A stretch of 64,000 bases of DNA, from positions 415,011 to 479,010 of the forward strand of contig CM035350.1 in the NCBI GenBank assembly GCA_020137815.1, read 5' to 3'. Below the pieces are notes generated by a model. It was not told the DNA's origin. It did no database searches and saw only the letters and a program-made list of their open reading frames with translations. Numbering within the stretch: position 1 is the first letter of the stretch; every line of letters begins with the position of its first letter. The position numbers and the translations under genes were made by a program. Positions 31,162 to 42,800 of this stretch are shown here, piece by piece. The stretch is from Hormiphora californensis. Taxonomy: Eukaryota > Ctenophora > Tentaculata > Cydippida > Pleurobrachiidae.

Positions 31162-31839
31162 TTTGGTGACATTGACACCTAGTGCGTGCGAGATCGAGGT
31201 CGCGCAGCGACCGAGAACGAGCTCGCACATAGGTGTCCGCTCCGCCCCCTAAAAAAGGGTCGTGTCTTTCAAGCCAAATTGCACGTGATCCACTGGACCG
31301 ATTTGCATCCGGTTTGTCGCAAAAGACTACAAATTGGTCCTAGTTTACTGGAAAATACCCGAGAAGTTTGTCTGTTAACAGGAAGTGGGTCAAAATTGAC
31401 ACTGAAGTCAAATCTGTAATCTGGCTTCCGAGCCTTTTTGCACCACTCCCAGACGGTGTAGAATGAATCTGAGGGTATCAGAAGATAGGTTGAACTCTTG
31501 TGAGTACTGGAAAATACCCGGCATTAATAGCTGATGCTAATTGCATCAACATATCTCCCAATATCTTCTAAATCGCATGTGCGTAGTGCAGAAACTCTCG
31601 GAAGCCAGATTATAGGTTTGACTTCAGTGTCAATTTTGACCCACTTCCTGTTGACAGACAAACTTCTCGGGTATTTTCCAGTATATTAGGATCATTTGTA
31701 GTCTTTTACGACAAACCGGATGCAAATCGGTCCAGTGGATCGCGTGTAACATCCCTTGAAAGAAACGACCCTTTTTGGGGCGGAGCAGACACCTGTGTGT
31801 GAGCTCAATCTTGCTCGCGCACGGTGTCTATGTCACCAA
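31162..31839. mobile_element. 678-bp long-inverted-repeat MITE, complete, 8-bp TSD
   Basis: It begins TTTGGTGACATTGACACC and ends GGTGTCTATGTCACCAA. The 8-bp direct repeat ATAATGAG stands at 31154-31161 and 31840-31847. Most of the element is one inverted repeat, the two halves sharing GACCCACTTCCTG and GACAAACTTCTCGGGTATTT. It is the reference copy for 7606-8228 and the older 4307-4848. A hAT-like source is suggested by the 8-bp duplication. Confidence 0.92.
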
Positions 31840-32464
31840 ATAATGAGTGTGTATTGTAATACATTATAACTGAGATGCATACGATGCTGCCGTCAGTATA
31901 CTTTTCACATAGCTTGCTAGCTTTCGACATTCTAACCTAAAGTCCAATAGTAATTCTATACCATCTGCACCATCTACTCTGCTACCATCCACTTGAACAT
32001 CGCATGATGAAACTGTGTATGAAACACGCAGCTGTGCATTTTCATGTTTTGGTGAGTGTTGTGCACATTATAAAGGAGCACCTTGTTGTTGTGTGCATGG
32101 CTCAGTTACCCACGGGTAGTATACGTTGCCCCTGATGACGCGAGGTGGACATGAAATTATCGGGAAGTTATCCCTCTACCATTTTAGAATTTTCGAATTC
32201 TTACCCTGAATGATCTTTTTAGCTTGCCAAGCAAGACTGTGTTTCCGGGGCCCCGCTCCCGAATCACAAATGTAAAGGGAGGGTTAGAAAATAAAAATTT
32301 TTTAAGCACATTCGGGTGCAAGATTCATAGATCATGATATTTATTCACTATTTTTCGATTCAAGCCAAATATTATTTCTTACATCATTCAAAGGATGAAA
32401 ATGATTGCATTTGTGAACAATTGTGACCAACCAGGACCTTATCCCGGTCGCTTGTAGTGGGAAA

Positions 32465-32625
32465 ACCGTAATGGAAAACGGAGATACGGTAAGAGGACGC
32501 GCAACAGTGGCCAATCAGGGCGCTAGTACGTGCTGAACACATGCACTTTTTGCGCGTTATGCATCGTGCACATCTCCTTACTGTATTTCCTGTGCGGTAA
32601 TACGACTACAAGCAGCAATGTAAGA
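32465..32625. mobile_element. Short MITE, copy A
   Basis: ACGGAGATACGGTAAGAGGA at the left and CATCTCCTTACTGTATTTCC at the right form imperfect inverted ends around CAATCAGGGCGCTAGTACGT. A second copy occurs at about 43985-44150. Boundaries are approximate. Confidence 0.7.
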
Positions 32626-32971
32626 AAAAAAAGGTTTGAGTCAACGCAAAACATGTAATAATATATGGAATGAATTTTAAGGGGGATAAAAAGAGGCAGA
32701 TTGGGAGACTGAGAGGAAAAGAGAGGATAACGTATTAAGAAAGGAAGGATGGCTATAAGCGGGGAATTAGTCTTTGTCCCTTCCTACGAGTGTACAATGT
32801 AGAGATTTGGTGGTTACTGTACATGCATTCTACATCTCTCAGCTCCTCTTCTTCTGCCTCAGTCTTAATTTACTGGAACAAGCGGCTATTCTAATTCACA
32901 CTCGGGGATCAACTGAGCAGATAAAGTTCCTACTGTCAGCATTCAATGGACTCACCTTCTCCCCAGGATTG

Positions 32972-33030
32972 CCAACCCCCGGGGAGGGGGGGGGGGGTAA
33001 TCATGGTGACAAGTGGTGACAAGTGGTGAT
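32972..33030. repeat. Left inverted repeat flanking a LINE fragment
   Basis: After a G-rich run the sequence TAATCATGGTGACAAGTGGT and further TGGTGA units appear. The inverse (CACCATGATTA followed by a C run) stands at about 34904-34968. Confidence 0.85.
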
Positions 33031-33262
33031 AAATGGTGACTCATCTGACCATTTAGGGCCGGGTATGTCACCATCACCATATGTCTTCTTCTTCTTCTTC
33101 TGGGAGGACGCTGGCTAGTGCGAAGCACTAGCCAGTAAGGGGTGGGTGCCATGGGGCTCCCGTTCCCCGTCCTGGGTGGTGTGGCTGGTATGTTGCCAAC
33201 TGCTTCGGCCCAAGGAGACTTGGGGAGCTGGTGCCATACCAGGTCACAGGGGAAACCTCCCT

Positions 33263-34906
33263 TTAAGGGGTGGTTTCAGGGGGGTGAAGTATCTCCATCG
33301 CCTTCTTATAGAACGAGATCGTTTTTCTAAGGGGTTGATGGTGTCTAATTTCGTACATGCTGAGGCCCAGCCTGTCAAAGGATTCCTGTCGGAGTTTCCA
33401 AAGGGCGGGGCATTCAGTAAGTACATGCTTTATTGTCTCGTCTTCCATCCCACATGCTGCACAGGTTGTGGTCTCGACTTTTTTTAATTTTTTCATGTGG
33501 TAGTTAAGGTGGCAGTGCCCTGTGAGTAGGTGTGTCGCCGCCCTTAGGTCTGTTCTATTAAGTTTTTGAAGAGGTCTCTCATATCTTTCGGTCCACATCA
33601 TGTCCATATGTTTGGTTTGTTTGATGGGTCCGGTTTTAACCTTCTCCCTGAGGGCTGCATAGGCTGCCGCTTTGGGAATTGGTATGAGAGTAACTTCTTC
33701 GATTTCCTGAGCACCCCTTTTTGCCAAGATGTCTGCTATTTCGTTTCCATCGTACCCTTGATGGGCCGGGATCCATCTAATCATGACATCGTTGAATATG
33801 GCTAGGGTGTTCAGATTTTTGATAGTCTTTATCGTGGTTTTTGATCTGCATGTCGTGGAGTCTAGGGTCTTTATTGTCCCTTGACTGTCACAGTTTATGA
33901 GTATTCGCTCGTTAGCTGTTCCCCTATCCAGGAGATATTGAGCCGTCTGTTGTATGGCATACATTTCTGCCGCCGGGACAGTTCCTTCGGGGCCTAGGTT
34001 ATACGAATTTCGAGCTAGCTCTGTTTCGCCAGAGTGGATAATGTATCCTGCACCGGCATTGTTGTTAATTTTTGACCCATCAGTGTGTGCAACTATCGTG
34101 TACTTGTCTCCATCCTCCAAAAACGTCTCCCTTTCTGGGATCTCTAACGAGAATTCCCTGTCTAGGGTGAGTTCCGGGGTTGTGAGATCGTGACATCTGC
34201 CCTCTGCTTCCAGAGTTCTGAGATCACGTGATACCGTGTTGGCATGCGAAGTGAACACTTTTGGGGTCTTTAGGTCTGATTTTATTGGCCCTTCCCATTC
34301 TCCCGTTGCCATTAGGGTGTATGCAGTTTTGGCTGCACAGTACCTCAGATGGTCGGTGATCGGGCCGGTGTTTGTGATTGTGTCTAGGGCTGTTGATGGC
34401 GTCGAGGGCATGGCCCCAGTTACCATCTTGAGTGCTAGCCTCTGTACCCTTATCATGTTTTCTTTGTTTGTTTTGGTTCGCATTGCATTAGCCCAGACCA
34501 TTGCCCCGTAGCATAAGGTGGGTCTCACTATTGCAGTGTATATCCATAGGGCCGTTTTAGGGTTTAGTCCCCACGTGGGTCCCACCACTTTACGGCACTG
34601 CATCAGGATATTTTTTGCTTTTTTTATTTGTTTGTTTACGTGCTCGTTCCAGTTCAGTTTGCTGTCAAGGGTAATCCCTAGAAACTTCGTGGATTCGGAC
34701 ACTTTGATAGGGTTACCCTGAATTTTGATCGGGTTTCCAATTTTCACATTTTTTCGATGAGTGAATATGACTACATGCGATTTCAGGGCACTTAGTTTGA
34801 GCCCTACTGTCTTACACCAGGCATTTATGGAATTAAGCCCCTTCTGGGTCGCGTCCCTTAGAGGGAGTATGTCCGCAGAGGGTCCATTTCTTCCGGAGGG
34901 CACCAT
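33263..34906 (-). pseudogene. 5'-truncated LINE: RT C-terminus plus RNase H
   Basis: An open frame of 547 residues begins after the RT palm. It starts with the region following YADD (LKLSALKSHVVIFTH, VSESTKFLGITLDSKLNWNEH). It continues through the thumb (MIRVQRLALKMVTGAMPSTP), then an RNase H domain (AHTDGSKINNNAGAGY, AEMYAIQQTAQYLL, CDSQGTIKTLDS, WIPAHQGYDGNEIADILAK). It ends with a C-terminal Cys/His finger (CAACGMEDETIKHVLTECP). Thus D-E-D-D catalytic residues of RNase H are present, but endonuclease and RT active site are absent. RNase H after RT points to the I/R1/LOA/Jockey side. The ORF's first ATG lies in the TGGTGACAT repeat of the flanking inverted repeat. The intact frame despite truncation is odd. 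Confidence 0.88.
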
Positions 34907-34968
34907 ATGTCACCATATATCACCATTTGTCACCATGATTACCCCCCCCCCCCATTCCCCCAACCCCA
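34904..34968. repeat. Right inverted repeat flanking the LINE fragment
   Basis: CACCATTTGTCACCATGATTA followed by C-rich sequence is the inverse of 32972-33030. Together they bracket 1.9 kb containing the RNase H LINE fragment. Confidence 0.85.
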
Positions 34969-35168
34969 ACCCCTTCAAACCCCGGCCTGCTGGTAACTCC
35001 ATCAAACCTAGATCTCCAAACATGTTTCCTTATTCTCTTCAGCTCGGATCATCTCTTCTTTCTCCCGTGGATAACCTCCTCTATCCTCTCTTCTCGAATT
35101 TTATCATTCCTTCTTGGATATCATCCCTACCTCTCCCCTCCCCAGATCCCATATATACCGTGCGGTCC

Positions 35169-35597
35169 AGGGTACGTTGGCCTTCTTTTCACCCAGAAGT
35201 TTAATTTCAATCACTCTGATATTTTGACACAATGTCTGCATGGGTAATCATTCGAGGAATCCGAAGTTTCAAATCATAAAAGTTGAAAGTTCATTAATGA
35301 ACTCAATTTTTTTGTTTTTCGGGTTTTTTGAGGTTTTCTCTTAATTAAATTCGATTTTATTATTTAAAAAACCACCATACAATAGAGCAAGTATCAACAA
35401 ATGGCAATCTGCATTTTTATTAAAATTGAATCAAGTTTAGTGGGTGTGTTCATTCAATGTTCATTCGGTCAAAAAAAAAGAACTATCCAGAGGGCTGAAA
35501 CGTCGGATTCCTTGAATGAGTAACCATGCAGACATTGTGTCAAAATATTGAGTGATTGAAATTAAACTTCTGGGTGAAAAGAAGGCCAACGTACCCT
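35169..35597. mobile_element. 429-bp inverted-repeat MITE
   Basis: Arms of about 100 bp (AGGGTACGTTGGCCTTCTTT at the left; the inverse ends at 35597) enclose AT-rich sequence. GACACAATGTCTGCATGG lies in both arms. No clear target duplication was read. Confidence 0.87.
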
Positions 35598-35755
35598 CCC
35601 TTTAATTTGGGCCACTTTCATTTTTCATTGCTGTTGTAGCTGAAGACGACTGACATAGACCAGCCGAAAGCTCCTGTTCTTAATTGAATATTAGTACTGC
35701 AAAATCGTTGTTTCTTTTTAATTACTGTTTATGCAGCTCACCACCGCTCACCAGG

Positions 35756-36028
35756 TTATAGTAAATGGGTGACCCTGTACAAACACAAGAAAATAAATAT
35801 AACAATTACTCACGCAGCAACTGCTGTCTTTCCTTCTGTGATAGAAGGAACTCCTTCATAATTGGTGCGATTCTTAGCGATTGGAAGGCCAACTCCGAGC
35901 TCCTCTAGTTTACGTTTCTTCAGCTGGCTAAGCTCGCTCTGCATATATATCCCCCCTGCTGCGACACTTCCCGCAGCCATGCAGCTAATAATAAGTAAGC
36001 TACGTTCGAAATACAGAAAGATAGTAAT
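35756..36028 (-). CDS. 3' exons of an unrecognised single-pass membrane protein
   Basis: Exon 36028-35814 runs from acceptor ATTCCAG to donor GTGAGT. It encodes a hydrophobic segment (LLIISCMAAGSVAAGGIY) followed by a basic stretch (SELSQLKKRKLEELG) and GLPIAKNRTNYEGVPSITEG. A 19-nt last exon (35774-35756) would complete it as AVTHLL and stop, with agreeing phase. One TM plus a short soluble tail is reminiscent of mitochondrial inner-membrane assembly factors, but I do not recognise the family. Upstream exons were not found. Confidence 0.5.
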
Positions 36029-36029
36029 C

Positions 36030-37009
36030 TGGAATAAAAATCACATACACAAACACTGGATCAACCGACTATGCTTTGATTCATGGGCAAGAGACTTATC
36101 CCTTTATGCATGGGCTGTCACGGTAATTTGGTATTGTTCGCTACTGTTCTCTGAGAGAGAGAGAGTGTGTGTGAGAGGGAGAGAGAGTGTGCGAGAGAGA
36201 GAGAGAGCGAAGAGAAAAGAGAAGAGAGAGAGAGCTCTAGAGATATAGCTAGAGCGAGAGCGAGTAGCTCTCTAGCGCCCAAGAGATCGCCCCCCGCTCT
36301 CTCTAGATAGGCGCTCCTCTCTCTCACTCTATCTCTCCTTGGACCAAGACTACCCTTGTTGTTATAATGTGGACGAGGGATCCACTGACAGCTATTATAA
36401 TACGTGTAGCAATTTAGACGCACGCTGTGGTGTAAGCCCCCCCCCCCCCCCCCCGTTACATAGTAGGGGTACACAATGTATATTAAACCAAGCGATATAT
36501 GTGTCTATTGCTATAACTGATTCTTTTGTCCTAAACAATCAATAAAAGTTTATCTACGATGAGTCAGAATCTATTGGGACTTCCACCACGTAAGTTATCA
36601 GACTGGTAATTAGCAAGATCAATTTCCTTATTTCCAGTGTTTATACCATGGTTTTAGATGTTTTCAACTACACCGTAAAACTAGTTATGTATTGAGTATG
36701 TTGTTGTTTCCATTATTCACACCAGTTTTTTGGGAGGGTACATGACACAGAGGACAGTCATTTAGACGTTTCGGCGTTTCTGCCATTATCAATAAATTTG
36801 ATCCATAAATAGTTTTACGTTGTAGTTGATGAAAGTTTGAACAGTGGACCAGTGGAAACCATGAGACTCACTACTGTATACATACCCTACCAGTCTCTAC
36901 CACCGTGTCTGTCTGGCGCCGCGACCCCATCTGAGCGCACTGAGAATCAAATCAGGGTCGCGGCCAGACAGCACCTTTTAAAATGTTTAATCATCTTACT
37001 CCAACATAG
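36030..37009. other. GA-rich tract, C18 run and upstream region of GAS2-like gene
   Basis: 36151-36330 is a (GA)n-rich tract. C18 lies at 36437-36454. At 36908-36966 a hairpin pairs GTCTGGCGCCGCGACCC with GGGTCGCGGCCAGAC. The first exon(s) of the + strand gene at 37010 should lie here or further upstream but could not be fixed. Confidence 0.45.
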
Positions 37010-39608
37010 CGAAGCCCCCAATCGAAGACCCTGGTCCGCATCTTCTGGACAGTGTTGATATTAAATATGCACCGCTCTGTGTGGACCTTGCCCACTGGCT
37101 TCACGAGTACACCAATTGTAACATTGAAGTTTCCCAGTTTTGGACGGTATGTTGGTCAACTATTATAGTACAGTATTGATATCCCGATATAACGCTACTG
37201 ACATTCCACTAACATACTCATGTATATCATCTAATGTTTGCTCTGTAGGCACTTCAGAACGGCTGCATATTATGTGAGCTGATGAACAATGCCCAGAAGA
37301 AGCATTCTTATAACCAGAAAGAGATTTATAAGTATATTGGGTATACTCTACAACAAGATCTAGGCGACCAGCTTTTTTACGTCCGTCTCAATGTGGAAAC
37401 CTTTGTGAGGTAAGAATACGCTACCTAGATAGTAGATGGTAGACTACCATTGGTAGTTCAACCCACTATAACGCTAATTAATGTGGTATTTATTAGATGG
37501 TGCAAGAACTTTGGATGTGACACTTCTCTGCTTTGCGAAGTAGGGGACCTTGTCGAGAGGAAAGACTTGGAGAGATCGCTATCTTGTATCCATGCTGTTG
37601 CTCGCCGCCTCGCAGAACTCAAACTGTCCTACCCAAAATCAGTTAGATTGGAGGTAAGACTCTAACAAATAATTGTATTTTCTTATGTTATAATAATGTA
37701 TTCTTAAATTTAACTCTTACCCTTTCCTTACTCGACCCTGTTTCCCCGCGTTTGAACAAAACAAGATTATCCCAGGTTAAATATCACATGAGCTACAATC
37801 AGATAATTGAGCTGTTCAATGAAGAAAACACCAACTTAACTCCTTACCAAATTGGGATTAAGGAAAGTTTCTCTGAGCTCTGTGAAATTATCGGGCTGGG
37901 AAAGATCGAGTAAGTAACATATTGTTTAGAAATATGCTGTGTATCAAGCTCCAGAATACATAATAATGATAATGTAGGGCAATTTTTGTACAGTTTGTCA
38001 AAATTTCATTCAGATTTGTATTTTCTTCAGGGCAGCGTATTGGCAATTTCTGATTTGCCGCATACGGCGTCTAGACGGCGTCGCAACGCCGTCTAGACGG
38101 CGTCTAGACGGTATACCGTCTGGACGGGTTTCGGTGAAATCAGCTAAAAACGGTACCGAAATTGCTTGAGACGGGTTATAGACGGTATCAGACGGTCTCT
38201 AGACGGGTTATAGACGGTATCAGACGGTGTTGCGACGGTATCAGACGGTCTCTAGACGGTGTCTAGACGGTACCGTCGCGGCGTCTGGACGGCGTCTGGA
38301 CGGTGTCTAGACGGTATCCGTCCGAAGTTGAGACGGCACGTCTGAAAATTGTACCAGACGTTGAGACGGACTTTTAGAACTCCGTCTGTATTTCAGACGG
38401 AGTTTTAAAAGTACGTCTCAACGCAGTCTAAAGGAAAATCGATGAAAGTACCGTCTAGACAACGTCTCAACTGAAACCGGTCAACATACCGTCTAAACAA
38501 CGTCTAGACAACGCCTAAACAGAATCTCGCGATTCAGTTTCAAATACCGTCTAGACAACTTCTCCAGCAATTTCGATACGAATACCGTCTAAACAACGTC
38601 TAGACAACGTCTTAAGCGAATCCGATACAGATACCGTCTAAACAACGTCTCATAACCGACACTATCTATCACTGATAGTATCAGCCATAGACAGTATCTC
38701 ACAGTTGTATTACAACGCGATAGCTGGATGTAAGAGTGAATGTGGAGATACCAAAACAGTTTGGTTGAATGTAAGAAGAAACAGCAACCCGACATTGTCG
38801 TCTCATGAATGTAGGCACACATCTACCACTAATTCCAACTGGCATGGGTAATCCAGAATGGTCTTCGAAAACGGTCGAGTCTAGACATCATTATTTGAGA
38901 CGTTGTCTAGACGTTGTTTAGACGGTATTCGTATCGAAATTGCTGGAGAAGTTGTCTAGACGGTATTTGAAACTGAATCGCGAGATTCTGTTTAGACGTT
39001 GTCTAGACGTTGTTTAGACGGTATGTTGACCGGTTTCAGTTGAGACGTTGTCTAGACGGTACTTTCATCGATTTTCCTTTAGACTGCGTTGAGACGTACT
39101 TTTAAAACTCCGTCTGAAATACAGACGGAGTTCTAAAAGTCCGTCTCAACGTCTGGTACAATTTTCAGACGTGCCGTCTCAACTTCGGACGGATACCGTC
39201 TAGACACCGTCCAGACGCCGTCCAGACGCCGCGACGGTACCGTCTAGACACCGTCTAGAGACCGTCTGATACCGTCGCAACACCGTCTGATACCGTCTAT
39301 AACCCGTCTAGAGACCGTCTGATACCGTCTATAACCCGTCTCAAGCAATTTCGGTACCGTTTTTAGCTGATTTCACCGAAACCCGTCCAGACGGTATACC
39401 GTCTAGACGCCGTCTAGACGGCGTTGCGACGCCGTCTAGACGCCGTATGCGGCAAATCAGAAATTGCCCAGCGTATTATTGACTTCACAGTGGTTACTAT
39501 TAAGATATTATTTTCAGCATTACTAAACCCCTGGAAGCAAACCGAGATCAATGGAGGAACAACTTGGAGGGAATGTGGGTTGGACAAAGACTGGAAAATG
39601 GCGAATGA
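37010..39608 (+). CDS. GAS2-type calponin-homology protein, 5' incomplete
   Basis: Exons are 37010-37146, 37249-37409, 37497-37653, 37776-37909 and 39518-39608, with consistent phases and stop TGA at 39606; about 225 residues are visible. The CH domain covers most of this. It runs from YAPLCVDLAHWLHEYTNC, through ALQNGCILCELMNNAQ and FVRWCKNFGCDTSLLCEVGD, to LVERKDLERSLSCIHAVARR. The last motif is the GAS2-subfamily hallmark (DLVxRKxxxxVxxCLLxVAR). CH domains of this kind bind actin. A GAR microtubule-binding domain, usual in GAS2, is not present in the last exon, so this is a CH-only relative or a truncated form. The last intron carries a 1.43-kb foldback element. The gene ends 208 bp from the MICU-like gene's stop, tail to tail. 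Confidence 0.85.
38042..39468. mobile_element. 1.43-kb GTCTAGACG foldback element, complete, 9-bp TSD
   Basis: The ends are GGCAATTTCTGATTTGCCGC and its inverse. The direct repeat CAGCGTATT stands at 38033-38041 and 39469-39477. Nearly the whole element is one palindrome with about 600-bp arms made of degenerate GTCTAGACGG, TATCAGACGG and AACGTCTAGAC units around a unique centre (about 38650-38890). It encodes nothing. It sits in the last intron of the GAS2-like gene, just after a pre-existing TTTTCTTCAG. A half copy lies at 5402-6117. Confidence 0.95.
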
Positions 39609-39816
39609 ATATCAGTAAAAGTTTGAGTCGTTTAAGAAAAATAGTCGCATTGAACAGTGTGTATTGTATCAAGAATTCTACTATCGAACAATATACGACT
39701 CAAAAACAGCCGATTGGTCAACTTATTGTATATAGTTTGTATTGAGTTAGGTATAGAATATTTATTTCATTTAACATGATCAATTACGTTATACAACTAT
39801 ACAATTATATTTAGAT

Positions 39817-42800
39817 TCAACTTGTTCTTAACATATGCTCGTGAACACACTTCCGAAATGCCTTCCAAGATCCTGAAGGAAAGGTCGCTTCAACTGTTCC
39901 CCTCTTCCGTATTTTATCCTTCATTACCTGCGATAAGTGAAACTCTAGCCACTATTCCTATTTCAATAAAACAATGAGAGTGAATTTAGTTTTGACAACA
40001 ACTACCTTCATAAATTCATCGTGTGCTAAATGTCCATCGCCATCGTCATCAAATATTTTGAAAGTTAGTTCAATGAGCCGATCTTCGAAGTTATATCCTG
40101 TGCACACCTGTACAGCCCGCTGGAATTCTTCTGGAGTAACAGGCTTCTTGGCAATCTAAATTGATATTATTACATGTGACGGAAATGAGTAATATATCTG
40201 GTGATAGCCGGGCTCGATTTATATGAGGCATAAACTCTTGCCAGTGGCACGTTATTTCAGATAGCTTTCTCCCAGCGCGCCGCTGGGAGAAGCTAGCTGT
40301 AGTTTATCCGCCACTGGCGGATAAACTGGTTTAAATCACGACGACGATCCCGAGGCGTAGCCGAGGGAGAGGCGGAGGGGTTTAAACCTATAACGTGCCA
40401 GTGACAAGAGTTTATGGGTTATATACCCTGCTTTAGTTGTTTGTTTCAAGTATTACACACTAACAAGAGAGAGAACACTACTCAAAACACACAAAGAGAA
40501 CTGAGAAACAGTCAAAAACACCTCATAATTGAGTGTACACTGTTTGGTAACAGTTACTAAGCAGTTGCTAAGGAAAGAGAGTGAAAGAAATAGCCTGATA
40601 AGGGGCATGTCACACATAACACAGAGGAAGAGATAGTGAGACAAAAGGGGAGATAAAGAGAGAGTAATTGACGGAATGTGTCCTTTCTTTCTCTCCAATG
40701 TAGTGTGTAAGTGTTGCACATAGTGTTCCCTCTGTATTTTAGTAAGAACTGATCATTTACACACACTTTTAATTTTGCATAGGAGTTAAAAATAAATAAC
40801 CTGCCAGCGGGAAATAATCTGCCGCTGGACTAGCTGTTTATTGAGAGCGCGCCAGTGGGACTTCTCGCCACTGGCGCATTATTTAAGTTAGCAGGGTATA
40901 TAAACATATAAACTACATTTTAACATAATTTAGTTAGGTCATACTTGAAACATCCTAAGGGCTATCTCCAGTTCGTGTATATCGTTGAGAAGGTTCATAA
41001 ACTGAGCATACTGAGCAAATGATACTGAATTATCCTTATCAAACTCCTTCCTCTGTTCTACTCGATCGATATATCTCTGCTGTTCCTCATCGCCTGCCAA
41101 ACAGTTTTGTAAATGATATCCGGTCTAGAAATCACCAGTTGTATCGCATTTTCTAATATTATGTAAATAACAGATTTTATTTGTCAGCAATGTTTCTTAT
41201 TAACAATAAATGTAACTGCTCTCGCCCGCTGCAGTAAACTCACATAAGGTTGTTCTGGACATGAGAAGTTCTGTAAAATCTCTGTCTGATATCCTCTCCT
41301 TTCCTAGACTTTTCTCCGTAAACTCGAGCTCTAGGCATTCTTTTTGAAGGTTATCAAGAAACTTAACAAAATCCTCAAATGTTATTATTCCGGAACCATC
41401 CATCTTAAAGAAATGTACCTAGGCAAAATATAATTCATTTACTTGTGTAATAATACTAATAAAAATAACATTAATTTAATAGTGCAGTGCAGTTTGTTGG
41501 AGGGGATACTTTATACTTCTCAGTGATCGGGTTTGTTGCAGAGAGGGCACTTGATAAGGAGAGGGGGAAGAGAAAGAAAATTTGCAACCATTCAATCCCA
41601 AAAAACCGTACATTTATCCTTCCTCCTACGAGTCCGTTTAATCGAGGATTGACAGTATGCGTTATTATAGTCTTTGGAAAATAACTAAGGCGGTTCGTTA
41701 TGCGCGTTACCGGTAGTTTTAGGGGTCTAGCAAACAGGAAACGGGAGATACAACCGATTCCAACTATACACGGTGTGCGGCTAGGTTGGTTTTAGATGTT
41801 GGAACACATTGGGTGGACTAAATTTCCAAAAATAGCAGGAAAAATTGAGAGGCAAGCACCTTGAACCGCCTTAGTCATTTTCCAGGGACTATAGTCACTT
41901 GCCTCTCAATTTTTCCTGCTATTTTTGGAAATTTAGTCCACCCAATGTGTTCCAACATCTAAAACCAACCTAGCCGCACACCGTGTATAGTTGGAATCGG
42001 TTGTATCTCCCGTTTCCTGTTTGCTAGACCCCTAAAACTACACTATAATAGTGTGCCTTGCATCAGAATACCTTCAGCGTGGTGTTTTCTGGATTCTCAC
42101 CGCCTTCCCCTGCTGCAAACATATTCTCCACCTGTTCAAATTCCTCCTTAGTCAGAACCCAATTGCTGTCAATGTCAATCATTTGGAAGGTCTTTAAAAA
42201 GTGATCCCTTGGCTTACTATAAATATATTATGTTATATATATATATACATGTTATTATTGGTTACTTGAAATATTATGAATTCTTGTAAAACCTGAGGCA
42301 GTACTATAACATTCCACTGCCCTACGATTTTTTTATGTGACATTTCAGACTGCAAATTATACATCAAATAAATGCCGAAAGCATTCTCCCTGATAATCGT
42401 TTTTTTTCACGTGTGCGAAAAAGATCATATAGGGTTTAGAAATCTCGGGTGTAAATATGTAACTCACGTGACGAAATATAGATCAAAATATGTGACGGAG
42501 ATACGGTAGTGGCAACTGTGCAAGTTTATTTCAAAGTTGGAACTGAAAGCAAAATCTCCCCTCACCCTTAATTTAGAAAATTACCTGAGAATTGACACGA
42601 GAAAGAGAAACTCCGGAAAGCTTATAACCGCATTTTCCCCCAAGTTCCGGAACAATTCTCTCTCGTTATCGTTAATATGCCGAGGTGCACTGTCCAGGAT
42701 TTTTTGGAACTGCTCAACATTGAGTTCTTCGCGAGGTTTGGGTGGTGGCTTCCCTGTTTTCCACAAAACTAAACAGTTTATGATTAAAATACAGGTGGGG

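Noticed and set aside
35169-35597. Target-site duplication for this inverted-repeat MITE
   Set aside because: The bases next to the two ends (TCC and CCC) do not form a convincing direct repeat.
37010-38200. Using the TTTTCTTCAG at about 38030 as the acceptor of the last GAS2-like exon
   Set aside because: Without the foldback it gives a stop after five residues, whereas the acceptor at 39517 gives a plausible 30-residue C-terminus in phase.
40557-40766. Conserved 69-residue ORF repeated at 63647
   Set aside because: Both copies are the same MITE, and no family resemblance is seen.
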